Below, in pieces: positions 1 to 8,311 of a stretch of DNA of 64,000 nt. The translations under genes were made by a program, and so were the position numbers. This DNA is from Tibeticola sediminis (GTDB lineage Bacteria > Pseudomonadota > Gammaproteobacteria > Burkholderiales > Burkholderiaceae_C): NCBI RefSeq assembly GCF_003843835.1, contig NZ_RKQL01000002.1:124001-188000 (forward strand). Reading direction: 5' to 3'. Position 1 is the stretch's first letter, and each line of letters opens with the position of its first letter. Under the pieces are notes generated by a model. That model did not search any database. It saw nothing but the letters and a program-made list of their open reading frames with translations, and was not told the origin of the DNA.

Positions 1-1249
1 CGAGCCCGAGGTGCGCATGAACCCGCTGCTGCTCAAGCCCGAGGCGGACACCCGCAGCCAGGTGGTGCTGATGGGCGAAGTCAGCCGCGAACTCGGCGAC
101 CTGCCCTGGCGCGGCCGCAGCGAGAGGGTCTGGCCCTCCATCACCGCCGCACTCGACGCCCTGCGGGCCGAAAACGATGTGGTGCTGATCGAAGGCGCCG
201 GTTCGCCGGCCGAGATCAACCTGATGGACAGCGACATCGTGAACCTGCGCGTGGCCCGCCATGCGCAGGCGCGCTGCCTGCTGGTCACCGACATCGACCG
301 CGGTGGCGCGTTTGCGCACCTCTACGGCACCTGGGCGCTGCTGCCCGAGGCCGACCGCGCGTTGATCCGCGGCTTCGTGCTCAACAAGTTCCGGGGCGAT
401 GCGCGTCTGCTGGCGCCCGCGCCGCAGAGGCTCCAGGACCTGACCGGTGTGCCGGTGGTCGCCACCTTGCCGATGTGGTGGCAGCACGGCCTGCCGGAAG
501 AGGACGGGGTTTTCGACGACCGCTCGCGCTCGGTGGGTGTGGTGCGGCTGACGGTGGCGGTGATCGCCTGGCCGCGCATCAGCAACCTCGACGAGTTCCA
601 GCCGCTCAAGAATATCTCCGGTGTGCGCCTGGTGTGGGCGCGCACGCCCGCCGACTGCGCGGGGGCGGACTGGATCATCCTGCCCGGCTCCAAATCGACT
701 GCGGCCGATCTGGCCTGGCTGCGTGCCCAAGGGCTGGACCAGACGGTGGCCCATCACGCCGCGCAGGGCCGGGCGGTGCTGGGCATCTGTGGGGGTCTGC
801 AGGTGCTCGGCGAGGCGCTGATCGATCCGAACGGCATCGACGGCAACGCGCCGGGGCTCGGGCTGCTGCCCTTGGTGACGGTGTTCGACACCGACAAGAC
901 GGTGCGGCGCAGCACCGTGACCCTGGGCGAGCTCGTGGGCCCTTGGCACGCGCTGTCCGGTGTGCGGGTCTCGGGTTATGAAATCCACCACGGCCAGACC
1001 GTGCAGCATCCAGCCATGGCCGCCCGGGGCGATGTGGCGCGCGAAGTCGTCCCGGGCCTGGCCTGGCAGAACGTCGCCGGCAATGTGTGGGGCAGCTACC
1101 TGCACGGGCTGTTCGAAGACCCGGCAGTGCTGCGTGCGCTGTTTGGTGCTACGGCGCCCACGCTGGAGGCCGTATTCGACGGGCTGGCCGATTTTCTGGA
1201 ACAACACATCGAACCCGGCGTTCTCGACGCCCTCATTCACAAGGATTGA
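1..1249 (+). CDS. cobQ: Cobyric acid synthase, C-terminal part (cut by left edge)
   Basis: Amidates the a, c, d and e propionamide side chains of adenosylcobyrinate in the cytoplasm during cobalamin synthesis. The visible reading frame enters from the left edge. A typical CobQ has about 480 residues, so roughly the first 70, including the P-loop, lie outside. Seen here: the family motif MNPLLLKPEADT, then the bioD-like domain, then a class I glutamine amidotransferase domain with the nucleophile in GICGG and the catalytic His in SYLHGLF. The stop is 3 bp before cobT. The internal ATG near position 17 is not the true start. Confidence 0.95.
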   Translation, partial: EPEVRMNPLLLKPEADTRSQVVLMGEVSRELGDLPWRGRSERVWPSITAALDALRAENDVVLIEGAGSPAEINLMDSDIVNLRVARHAQARCLLVTDIDRGGAFAHLYGTWALLPEADRALIRGFVLNKFRGDARLLAPAPQRLQDLTGVPVVATLPMWWQHGLPEEDGVFDDRSRSVGVVRLTVAVIAWPRISNLDEFQPLKNISGVRLVWARTPADCAGADWIILPGSKSTAADLAWLRAQGLDQTVAHHAAQGRAVLGICGGLQVLGEALIDPNGIDGNAPGLGLLPLVTVFDTDKTVRRSTVTLGELVGPWHALSGVRVSGYEIHHGQTVQHPAMAARGDVAREVVPGLAWQNVAGNVWGSYLHGLFEDPAVLRALFGATAPTLEAVFDGLADFLEQHIEPGVLDALIHKD

Positions 1250-1252
1250 ACC

Positions 1253-2320
1253 ATGACCTTCACCGCTCCCATCATCGACGACATCACCCAGCCCGCGCTC
1301 GCAGCGCGCTTGCAGCACTTGCTGGACAACAAAACCAAGCCACTGGGCTCGCTCGGGCAGATCGAGCGCCTGGCGCAGCGCATGGGCCTCATTCTCGGTA
1401 CCGAGGCGCCGGTGCTGCGCGAACCCCAGCTGGTCGTTTTCGCGGGCGACCACGGGCTGGCGGCGCGCGGCGTCTCGGCTTATCCGAGCGACGTGACTTG
1501 GCAGATGGTCGAGAACTTCTTGGCGGGCGGTGCCGCGGTGAGCGTGCTCGCGCGCCAGCACGGCATCGGCCTCACCGTCGTGGACTGCGGGGTGCGCCAT
1601 GACTTCGCGCCGCGCCCGGGTCTCGTCATCGCCAAGCTCGGCCCGGGGACAGCAGATGCGCTCGAAGGCCCCGCGATGACGTCGGAGCAGTGCCAGGCCG
1701 CGCTGGCTAACGGCGCTGCGCTGGTCAAGGAATTGCCCGGCAACGCCTTGTTGCTCGGCGAGATGGGCATCGGCAACACCTCGGCTGCTTCGTTGCTAAT
1801 GAGCCGCTTGACCGGGCTCGACATTGCCGACTGCACCGGCGCGGGCACGGGGCTCGATGCGTCGGCGGTGCAGCGCAAGATCGGCATCTTGCGCGCGGTA
1901 CTCGAGCGCCATGCGCAGGCGCAGGCACCGCTCGATGCGCTGGCGGCCCTGGGCGGTTTCGAGATCGCGACCATGGTCGGCGCCGTGCTGCAGGCGGCCG
2001 CCGAGCGGCGCGTGATCGTGGTCGATGGCTTCATCGCCACCTCGGCCGTGCTGGTGGCGAGCCACCTGCAGCCCGCCGTGCTGCAGCGCTGCGTGTACGC
2101 GCACCGCTCGGGCGAGCGCGGGCATGCGCTGATGCTGGCGCACCTCAAGGCCGAACCCTTGCTCGATCTGGGCTTGCGGTTGGGCGAAGGCTCGGGCGCG
2201 GCGCTCGCCTGGCCGCTGCTGCAAAGCGCCTGTGCCATCCTGCGCGAGATGGCCAGCTTCGAATCGGCCGGGGTGTCGCGGCAAGAGGCCAGCGCAGCCG
2301 CCCAAGCCGCGGTACGCTGA
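1253..2320 (+). CDS. cobT: Nicotinate-nucleotide--dimethylbenzimidazole phosphoribosyltransferase
   Basis: Makes alpha-ribazole 5'-phosphate from nicotinate mononucleotide and 5,6-dimethylbenzimidazole, for the lower ligand of cobalamin. The 355-residue length fits the family. The motif KPLGSLG lies near the N-terminus, GEMGIGNTSAAS in the middle, and GEGSGAAL near the C-terminus carries the expected catalytic Glu. It starts 3 bp after cobQ and ends 4 bp before cobS, so the cob genes are very probably one transcript. Confidence 0.96.
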   Translation: MTFTAPIIDDITQPALAARLQHLLDNKTKPLGSLGQIERLAQRMGLILGTEAPVLREPQLVVFAGDHGLAARGVSAYPSDVTWQMVENFLAGGAAVSVLARQHGIGLTVVDCGVRHDFAPRPGLVIAKLGPGTADALEGPAMTSEQCQAALANGAALVKELPGNALLLGEMGIGNTSAASLLMSRLTGLDIADCTGAGTGLDASAVQRKIGILRAVLERHAQAQAPLDALAALGGFEIATMVGAVLQAAAERRVIVVDGFIATSAVLVASHLQPAVLQRCVYAHRSGERGHALMLAHLKAEPLLDLGLRLGEGSGAALAWPLLQSACAILREMASFESAGVSRQEASAAAQAAVR

Positions 2321-2324
2321 GGGT

Positions 2325-3149
2325 ATGGGCTTCATCCGGCATTTCCTGATCGCGCTTCAGTTCTTCACCCGCATCCCGGTCACCGGGCGGCTGGCGGGCT
2401 GGGTGGGCTATACGCCCGCCATGCTGCGCGCCAGCGCGGCGCACTTCCCCGGCGTGGGCTGGGTGGTGGGCGCGCTGACGGCGCTGGTGTTCTGGGCCTG
2501 GATGCAGGCGCTGGTCGCCCAGCCGGCCGCGCCCTGGGTGGCGGCGGTGCTGAGCACGGCCTTCAGCGTGTGGTTGACGGGTGCGTTCCATGAGGACGGC
2601 TTGGCCGACACCGCCGATGCGCTGGGCGGTGCGGTCAGCCGCGAGCGCGCGCTGGAGATCATGAAGGACTCGCGCATCGGCAGCTATGGCGCCATCGCGC
2701 TGGTGCTGGCTTTGTTGACCAAGGTGCTGCTGTTGGGCCTGCTGGTGCAGGCGGGTGGGGCGCTGGCCACCGCCTGGGCTTTGTTTGCTGCGCATGTGAG
2801 TTCGCGGCTGCTGCCGCTGCTGGTGATCGCCACGCTGCCGCATGTGGGCGACACGCCGCGGTCCAAAAGCAAGCCGCTGGCCGACGGGATCGATGCGGCC
2901 GGTCTGCTCGCGGGGCTGTTGTGGTGGGCGCTGGCCATGATGCTGCTCGCCGTTGCGGCGCCGGCTTGGCCTTGGTTTGCGGCGGTACTCGGCGCGTTCC
3001 TCGGCTTTTTGTGGATGTGGCGCCTGCTGGCACGGCGGCTGCAGGGCTTCACTGGCGATGGGCTGGGGGCGACGCAGCAACTGGCCGAGTTGGGCTTTTA
3101 CCTGGGGCTTGCCGTAGGCCTCGGTGGCCGCTTTGGATCCGGGTCGTGA
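2325..3149 (+). CDS. cobS: Adenosylcobinamide-GDP ribazoletransferase (cobalamin synthase)
   Basis: Integral membrane enzyme that joins adenosylcobinamide-GDP to alpha-ribazole (phosphate), the last assembly step of cobalamin. The 274-residue protein begins MGFIRHFLIALQFFTRIP, typical of CobS, and carries the acidic motif HEDGLADTADALGG near residue 90. Several hydrophobic segments follow, the clearest around residues 50-75, 125-160 and 195-240. The ATG at 2325, 4 bp after the cobT stop, is chosen because the family motif begins there; the frame is open upstream only inside cobT. Confidence 0.95.
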   Translation: MGFIRHFLIALQFFTRIPVTGRLAGWVGYTPAMLRASAAHFPGVGWVVGALTALVFWAWMQALVAQPAAPWVAAVLSTAFSVWLTGAFHEDGLADTADALGGAVSRERALEIMKDSRIGSYGAIALVLALLTKVLLLGLLVQAGGALATAWALFAAHVSSRLLPLLVIATLPHVGDTPRSKSKPLADGIDAAGLLAGLLWWALAMMLLAVAAPAWPWFAAVLGAFLGFLWMWRLLARRLQGFTGDGLGATQQLAELGFYLGLAVGLGGRFGSGS

Positions 3150-3168
3150 CCGACACAACGCATCCCCG

Positions 3169-3807
3169 ATGTCCACCGACCATCGCCCGATCCGGCTGCT
3201 GCTCGTGCGCCACGCCCCAGTGACGGGCATCGCGCCGGGTTGCTGCTATGGCGCGCTCGACCTTGCGGCCGATCCGGCAGCGACCCAGCGGGCGGCCGCG
3301 GCCGTCGCGGCGCAGCTCGCCCCGGGGACGCCGGTGTGGAGCTCGAGCCGACGGCGCGCCCGCCTGTTGGGCGAGGCGCTTCGGGCCTTGCGGCCGGACC
3401 TCGGGCCCATGCGCGCCGATGCGCGGCTCGATGAACTCGACTTCGGGCGCTGGGAGGGGCAGCCCTGGGCCGCCATCGACCGCACGGAATTCGATGCATG
3501 GATGGCCGACTTTGCGCACACCCGAGTCGGCGGGGGTGAGAGCGTGGCGCAACTGCTCGCGCGCGTGGCGGTGGCGGCCGATGCGGTGGCGGAGGAAGTC
3601 CGAGCCCAGCCGCGCACAGGGGCGGAGGGCCTCGCTCCGGACGCGGTCTGGATCACCCACGCCGGCGTCATCCGTGCCCTGGACTGGTTGTGCACGCGGC
3701 GGTGGGAACTGCCGCAGGCGGCGGATTGGCCAAGGCTGGCGTTGGATTTTGGCGCCGCGGTCGAGCGCTCATGGATGCCTCGATTTCAACCTAAATCCGG
3801 CAGTTGA
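3169..3807 (+). CDS. cobC: Alpha-ribazole phosphatase / histidine phosphatase family
   Basis: Probably removes the 5'-phosphate of alpha-ribazole phosphate or of cobalamin phosphate. Motifs of the histidine phosphatase superfamily are seen: LLLVRHAP at the N-terminus (RHA instead of the usual RHG), acidic DELDFGRWEG in the middle, and ITHAGVIRAL with the second His. The assignment to CobC rather than another phosphatase comes from its place after cobS. The last residues, PKSGS and the stop, are encoded by the end of the inserted repeat at 3790. Without the insert the frame would read two further codons (Lys, Gln) to a TAG now at 4036-4038. Confidence 0.88.
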   Translation: MSTDHRPIRLLLVRHAPVTGIAPGCCYGALDLAADPAATQRAAAAVAAQLAPGTPVWSSSRRRARLLGEALRALRPDLGPMRADARLDELDFGRWEGQPWAAIDRTEFDAWMADFAHTRVGGGESVAQLLARVAVAADAVAEEVRAQPRTGAEGLAPDAVWITHAGVIRALDWLCTRRWELPQAADWPRLALDFGAAVERSWMPRFQPKSGS

Positions 3808-4024
3808 CCGCTTTTCGCTGAATGCAAGGTGTTGGCGTCTCAACTATTTTCGGTGCGCAGGCCGTTCACCGTTTGGGTGAGCGCTGCGCACCCGTTCGAG
3901 TCGCCCTCGGGCGCGGGGGCGGCGTTGCAAATCCTCGCCATGGCACCCGCCATGTCTGCGGTTTGCGCCTTGCCCGCGCGCCCGATGACGACCCGCCCAG
4001 GCGCGCCCAACTGCCGGATTTAGG
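3790..4024 (-). mobile_element. MITE-like element, CCTAAATC family, full copy (element A)
   Basis: A 235-bp element with near-perfect terminal inverted repeats (CCTAAATCCGGCAGTT) and flanking 5-bp direct repeats TTCAA at 3785-3789 and 4025-4029. It has no coding capacity. Its reverse complement matches the 235-bp copy at 30901-31135 along its length. The central hairpin cassette lies at 3923-3970 on the minus strand. It sits between the convergent genes cobC and nth and supplies the stop codon of cobC. The ends resemble those of ISEcp1-type IS1380-family elements (CCTAGAT ends, 5-bp duplication); that link is inference. Confidence 0.85.
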
Positions 4025-4092
4025 TTCAAAAACAATAGCAGTGAACGACGGATTCACGCCGGCAGAGCGGCAAAATCGCTCAAATTTCGGCC

Positions 4093-4749
4093 TCAGCGCG
4101 TGCTGGACTTCGGTGCCGGCGTCTTGTCGGGGTATTCGCAGACCTGCGCGACGACGCAGCGCCAGCACTCGGGCTTGCGGGCTTTGCAGACATACCGACC
4201 GAGCAGGATCAGCCAGTGGTGGGCATGCGTGCGGTAGCGCTCGGGGATGCGCTCGAGCAGTTGGCGCTCGACCTCCAGGGGGGAGCTTCCGCGGGCGAGC
4301 CCGGTGCGGTTGGCGACGCGAAAGACATGCGTGTCCACCGGCATCGTGGGTTCGCCAAACGCGACGTTGAGCACCACGTTCGCGGTTTTGCGGCCGACGC
4401 CGGGAAGCGATTCGAGTGCTTCGCGCGATCGCGGAACCTCACCACCGTACTGCTCGACCAGGATGCGGCAGGTCTCGATGATGTGCCGCGCCTTGCTGTG
4501 ATAGAGGCCGATGCTGCTGATGTAGCGCTCGAGTCCCTCGACACCGAGCTCGAGCACTTTCTGCGGCGTGTTGGCCACCGCAAACAGCGCTCGGGTGGCT
4601 TTGTTGACACTCGCGTCGGTCGCCTGGGCCGAGAGCATGACGGCAATCAACAACTCGAACACGCTCGAGTATTCCAACTCGGTCGTCGGGTGCGGGTTTG
4701 CGGCTTCGAGCGCGGCAAAGAACGATTCGATGGCTTTCGGTTTGAGCAT
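4093..4749 (-). CDS. nth: Endonuclease III (DNA glycosylase/AP lyase)
   Basis: Base-excision repair enzyme that removes oxidised pyrimidines and cleaves abasic sites. Of 218 residues, the helix-hairpin-helix ESLPGVGRKTANVVLN carries the catalytic Lys, the Asp lies in VDTHVFRV, and a C-terminal 4Fe-4S loop is intact with spacing C-x6-C-x2-C-x5-C. The start at 4749 (MLKPKAIE) is chosen by homology; the frame is open further upstream, but that extension is basic and proline-rich and overlaps noncoding DNA. It converges on cobC across element A. Confidence 0.96.
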   Translation of the reverse strand: MLKPKAIESFFAALEAANPHPTTELEYSSVFELLIAVMLSAQATDASVNKATRALFAVANTPQKVLELGVEGLERYISSIGLYHSKARHIIETCRILVEQYGGEVPRSREALESLPGVGRKTANVVLNVAFGEPTMPVDTHVFRVANRTGLARGSSPLEVERQLLERIPERYRTHAHHWLILLGRYVCKARKPECWRCVVAQVCEYPDKTPAPKSSTR

Positions 4750-4804
4750 CAGGCAGGGGCGGCGGGTCGGTCGGTGTGCAGCTGGACAGGACGATCGGGG
4801 AGCG

Positions 4805-5881
4805 CTAGCGCGCGGCGGCCGATGCGACCGTGGGCCAGCCGGATGCGGGAGGCGCTTCGATGTTCTTGAGCAGCGGCGAGAGCGCTCGCCAGACGGTCGG
4901 CGCACGGCCGGGGTCGGCATAGGGCGCGGGTCGGGCGTTGAGGCGCAGGGCCGCTCCGTGGCGCAGCGCCTGGCCCACGAGGTCTCCGTCGAAGCCAACG
5001 AGCACGATTTCAGGCACCGACATCGCGCCCTCGAAGGCCTCTTCGACCCGGTCGAGCAGACTCGCGTTGCGCTCGGGGTCGTTGCAAAGCAGCAGCGCGA
5101 ACATGGCCCAGTCTTGCATGAGCGCGCGCCTCAAGCCGTGGAGCAGGTCGGCGCGCGCGACGGCGATCAGGCGCAGCGCGTAGGCACCGTACATCTGGTC
5201 GACGAAGGCGCCGCCTGCGTCGAGCCCACTCTCGCCCGCAAAGCGCCGGTAGTCGACGAACAGCTCGCGCTCGTTGGCCAGCCAGCGCAGCAGGTCGAAC
5301 GCTTCGCTGCCGCCCGCGCTGCACAGGCCCACGCGCGTGTAGCACTCTGGGTCGGGCAGGTCCAAGGCTTCGGGCAGTTGCATCGGTGCCGTCAGGCGCC
5401 GCATCACCGAGGACGGCGCATATTGGCGACCCCGCTCGTGTTGTTGCGTGAGGTGCAGCACGCGCTCGCGCATCAGCAGCGGGCTTTCGGGGTTGGTCGA
5501 CAACATCATCGACCACGGCGTCATCAACAGTCGCGGCCCGCGGCTCAGATGCACGATGCGCTGGCCATAGTGGCGATCGTCGTCGCGCACGCGGGCGCAC
5601 AGAGCATCCACCGCCCGCTCCGGACCTTCGACCCAATGCACGAACCATCCACTTTGAAACGCGAGCGCCGCGTGGATGCCGACCTGGGGGTTGTGCCGCA
5701 AGGCCGCATCGCGGATGTGCTCCAGGGTGGCGTAGGGCGTCTCGACGTTGCGGGCTTCGCTCGCGCAGACGACCCGCAGTACCGCTGCACTCTCGGCAGG
5801 GGCATCGGGCGGTTCCTGGGGGGAGCTGTTGTCCAGCATGGGGTGCGTTTCGCGGGTGGTGAATCGGAGAGAATGATGCAT
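4805..5881 (-). CDS. BLUF-like domain protein with altered flavin-site residues
   Basis: A 358-residue protein. Residues about 34-128 follow the BLUF (blue light using FAD) pattern: a first strand VVCAS, the segment ALRHNPQVGIHAAL, then GWFVHWVEGPERAVDAL, the DDDRH segment and a closing PWSM. The photoactive Tyr of the usual VYVS strand is Cys here, and the Gln of the usual F-x-Q-x-L-E-G is His (FVHWVEG), while the Asn is kept. The remaining 230 residues match no domain I recognise. An alternative start is Met15 (5839). It is divergent from the aminotransferase gene, 56 bp away. Confidence 0.75.
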   Translation of the reverse strand: MHHSLRFTTRETHPMLDNSSPQEPPDAPAESAAVLRVVCASEARNVETPYATLEHIRDAALRHNPQVGIHAALAFQSGWFVHWVEGPERAVDALCARVRDDDRHYGQRIVHLSRGPRLLMTPWSMMLSTNPESPLLMRERVLHLTQQHERGRQYAPSSVMRRLTAPMQLPEALDLPDPECYTRVGLCSAGGSEAFDLLRWLANERELFVDYRRFAGESGLDAGGAFVDQMYGAYALRLIAVARADLLHGLRRALMQDWAMFALLLCNDPERNASLLDRVEEAFEGAMSVPEIVLVGFDGDLVGQALRHGAALRLNARPAPYADPGRAPTVWRALSPLLKNIEAPPASGWPTVASAAAR

Positions 5882-5937
5882 CCTACGCCGATTGAACCGA
5901 TCTGTGCATCCGTAAACCTGAACCGAATAGGGGCACG

Positions 5938-7140
5938 ATGACGATTTCTTTTGCCCAACGCCTCGACCATGTCGAAACCTCGGCCATCCGCGAGCTGTTC
6001 AAGCTGCTGGGCAAGCCCGGCATCATCAGCTTCGCAGGCGGCTTCCCCGACAGCGCGCTGTTCGATGTCGCAGGCATCCGCGCTGCGGTGAATGCCGCGC
6101 TCGATGCCGAGCCCGGCGCGGCGCTGCAATATGGCGCCACCGAAGGCTACGGCCCGCTGCGCGAGCAACTCGCCGCCTTCATGGCCACCAAAGGCGCGCG
6201 CGACGTCGCGCCCGAGCAGCTCATCGTCACCACCGGCAGCCAGCAGGCGCTCGACCTGATCGGCAAGACGTTGATCTCGCCCGGCGACAAGGTCATCGTC
6301 GAGGGGCCGACCTTTCTCGCCACCATCCAGTGCTTTCGGCTCTACGGTGCCGAGCTCATCAGCGCGCCGATCGACCGGGACGGGGTGCAGACCGACGCGC
6401 TCGAGCGCCTGATCGAGCAACACCGTCCGAAATTCGTCTATCTCATCCCGACCTTTGGCAACCCGAGCGGCGCGACGCTCAGCGCCGAGCGCCGCCGCGC
6501 GGTGCTGGAGATGGCGGTGCGCCACGACACCTTGATCGTCGAGGACGACCCCTACGGCGAACTGTATTTCGACGCGCCGCCGCCGCCGAGCCTGCTCGCG
6601 CTCAGCGCCGAGGTGCCCGGCAGCCGCGAACGCCTGGTGCATTGCGGCAGCCTCAGCAAGGTGCTCAGCCCGGGCCTGCGCGTGGGCTGGATGATCGCGC
6701 CGCCCGAGCTGCTGGCCAAGGCGACCATGTGCAAGCAGTTCAGCGACGCGCACACCAGCACCTTTGCCCAGGCCACCGCCGCCCATTACCTCGCCTCGGG
6801 CGCCATGCCGCAGACGCTCGCGCGGGTGCGTCAGGTCTACGCCGAGCGCGCCCATGCCATGACCGAAGCCTTGCAGCTTGAGCTGGGCGCGGCCCTCGCG
6901 TTCGTGCCGCCGCGCGGAGGGCTGTTCGTGTGGGCCCGGCTGACGGGCGCGGGCGGCGCGCTCGCCGACGGGGACGAATTCGCGCGCCGTGCCATCGAGC
7001 GCGGCGTCGCCTTCGTGCCAGGCGCCCCTTTTTATGCGAGCCAGCCCGACCGTGCCACGCTGCGGCTGAGCTTTGCCACCGTCGGCGTGGACCGCATCGT
7101 CGAGGGCGTGCAGCGTTTGCGTCTGGCTTTGCTGGGTTAG
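5938..7140 (+). CDS. PLP-dependent aminotransferase, fold type I (2-aminoadipate type)
   Basis: A 400-residue class I/II aminotransferase of the group that includes 2-aminoadipate and other broad-range transaminases. Seen: SFAGGFPDSALF at the N-terminus, the PLP ring segment TTGSQQALDLIGK, NPSGATLS, the acidic EDDPYGELYF and the Schiff-base Lys in SLSKVLSPGLRVGW. The substrate can not be read from sequence. It begins a short plus-strand run with three small genes; the next start is 10 bp downstream and has a good GGAGG site. Confidence 0.9.
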   Translation: MTISFAQRLDHVETSAIRELFKLLGKPGIISFAGGFPDSALFDVAGIRAAVNAALDAEPGAALQYGATEGYGPLREQLAAFMATKGARDVAPEQLIVTTGSQQALDLIGKTLISPGDKVIVEGPTFLATIQCFRLYGAELISAPIDRDGVQTDALERLIEQHRPKFVYLIPTFGNPSGATLSAERRRAVLEMAVRHDTLIVEDDPYGELYFDAPPPPSLLALSAEVPGSRERLVHCGSLSKVLSPGLRVGWMIAPPELLAKATMCKQFSDAHTSTFAQATAAHYLASGAMPQTLARVRQVYAERAHAMTEALQLELGAALAFVPPRGGLFVWARLTGAGGALADGDEFARRAIERGVAFVPGAPFYASQPDRATLRLSFATVGVDRIVEGVQRLRLALLG

Positions 7141-7150
7141 GAGGTTCCGT

Positions 7151-7405
7151 ATGTCCGACCGGGTCATTCAGACGGCACGCTACAAGCTGTTTCCCTCGCC
7201 GCGCAACGCTCACCGCGAGGTGTTCGAGCATGAGGTGTTCGTGCCGCATCCCTATGCGCTGATCGACCTGCCGAGCTTCTACTTCGCAGGTCGCGCAAGC
7301 CTCTTTGCGGCTTGCCGTTTGTCCGACGGCAAGATGGGCCAGCTCGTCACCTTCGAGCTCGAGGCCGATGCGGCCAAATTCACCGCGAATTTCACGCCCG
7401 ATTGA
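7151..7405 (+). CDS. Small hypothetical protein (84 aa)
   Basis: I do not recognise this protein. It begins MSDRVIQTARYKLF after a clear TAGGAGG ribosome-binding site 10 bp from the aminotransferase stop. It is soluble-looking, with many aromatic residues and a segment FYFAGRASLFAACRLSDGK. The tight spacing to the aminotransferase and to the following membrane protein (7 bp) suggests one transcript. Confidence 0.65.
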   Translation: MSDRVIQTARYKLFPSPRNAHREVFEHEVFVPHPYALIDLPSFYFAGRASLFAACRLSDGKMGQLVTFELEADAAKFTANFTPD

Positions 7406-7412
7406 ACCCGCC

Positions 7413-7868
7413 ATGGCTTTGCCCGTCGATACCTCGGCCATCACGCACGGCATCCAGCTTGCCGTCGCGCCGGTGTTTTTGCTCACTGCCGTCTCGAGCC
7501 TGATCGGCGCGGTGGCAGGGCGGCTCGCGCGCATCATCGACCGCGCGCGCGTGGTGGAGGCGCAAGCCTTGGCTTCGACCGACCCCGCCTTCCGCGCGCG
7601 TGCGCTGTCGGAAATCGGGCTCTTGCGCTGGCGCGGACGGCTCGCCAACGGCGCGGTGGCTTTGCTCACGCTGTGCGCCTTTTTCATCGGCTTGACGATC
7701 ATCGTGCTGTTCGTCGCCGAGACCACGGACTTTCAGGCGAGTCGGCTGGCCGTGGCGGGCTTCCTCGGCGGGATCGGCTGTTTTCTCGCGGCCTTGCTTT
7801 GCTTTTTCATCGAGACCGTGCTGGCCACCCGCATGCTGAACTTTCGTCTTCCGGAGTCGCCGACATGA
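7413..7868 (+). CDS. DUF2721-type membrane protein
   Basis: A 151-residue membrane protein whose pattern fits the DUF2721 family of unknown function. It has three hydrophobic segments: about residues 9-34 (IQLAVAPVFLLTAVSSLIGA), 76-101 and 108-137. A charged cytoplasmic stretch with RLARIIDRARVVE lies between the first two. The stop overlaps the next start in an ATGA arrangement, so it is probably translationally coupled to yciH. Confidence 0.75.
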   Translation: MALPVDTSAITHGIQLAVAPVFLLTAVSSLIGAVAGRLARIIDRARVVEAQALASTDPAFRARALSEIGLLRWRGRLANGAVALLTLCAFFIGLTIIVLFVAETTDFQASRLAVAGFLGGIGCFLAALLCFFIETVLATRMLNFRLPESPT

Positions 7869-8248
7869 AGCCCAAGGCGCGTGGTTTCGGCGGCTTGTCG
7901 GCGTTGGTGTATTCGACCGAAGGCGGCCGCATGTGTCCGCAGTGCCGCCAGCCGGTGGCGCAATGCGTGTGCAAGGCGCGGGCCGAGGCGGCCGCGCGCG
8001 TGGCCGGGGACGGCGTGGTTCGTGTGGCACGCGAGAGTAAGGGGCGCGGCGGCAAGGTCGTCACGCTGGTGCGCGGCGTGCCCTTGGGCGGCGCCGAACT
8101 CGAAGCCTTGGCCAAGCAACTCAAGACCGCCTGCGGCAGCGGCGGCACGGTCAAGGACGGGGTGGTCGAAATCCAGGGCGACCATGTCGCGCGCCTGGTG
8201 GACTGGCTCGCAGCGCGGGGCTTCAAGGTCAAGCGCGCGGGTGGATGA
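7865..8248 (+). CDS. yciH: SUI1/eIF1-family protein YciH
   Basis: A 127-residue member of the eIF1/SUI1 family found in some bacteria; its role in initiation fidelity is known only partly. The C-terminal half has the SUI1 pattern: GRGGKVVTLVRGVPL, LKTACGSGGTVKDGVVEIQGDH and the closing ARGFKVKRAGG. An N-terminal pair of Cys motifs, CPQC and CVC, could bind a metal. The start overlaps the DUF2721 stop by 4 bp. It converges on pyrD with a gap of 63 bp. Confidence 0.88.
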   Translation: MKPKARGFGGLSALVYSTEGGRMCPQCRQPVAQCVCKARAEAAARVAGDGVVRVARESKGRGGKVVTLVRGVPLGGAELEALAKQLKTACGSGGTVKDGVVEIQGDHVARLVDWLAARGFKVKRAGG

Positions 8249-8311
8249 GCGGGCGGCACAGGGGTTGGCACCCGGGTCAACGCCGAGGTGGCCAGCCGCT
8301 GCGTCTGGGCG

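Noticed and set aside
4910-5940. Long plus-strand open frame opposite nth and the BLUF-like gene
   Set aside because: Composition rich in Arg, Gln and Ala fits a shadow frame of the GC-rich minus-strand genes, both of which have recognisable domains.
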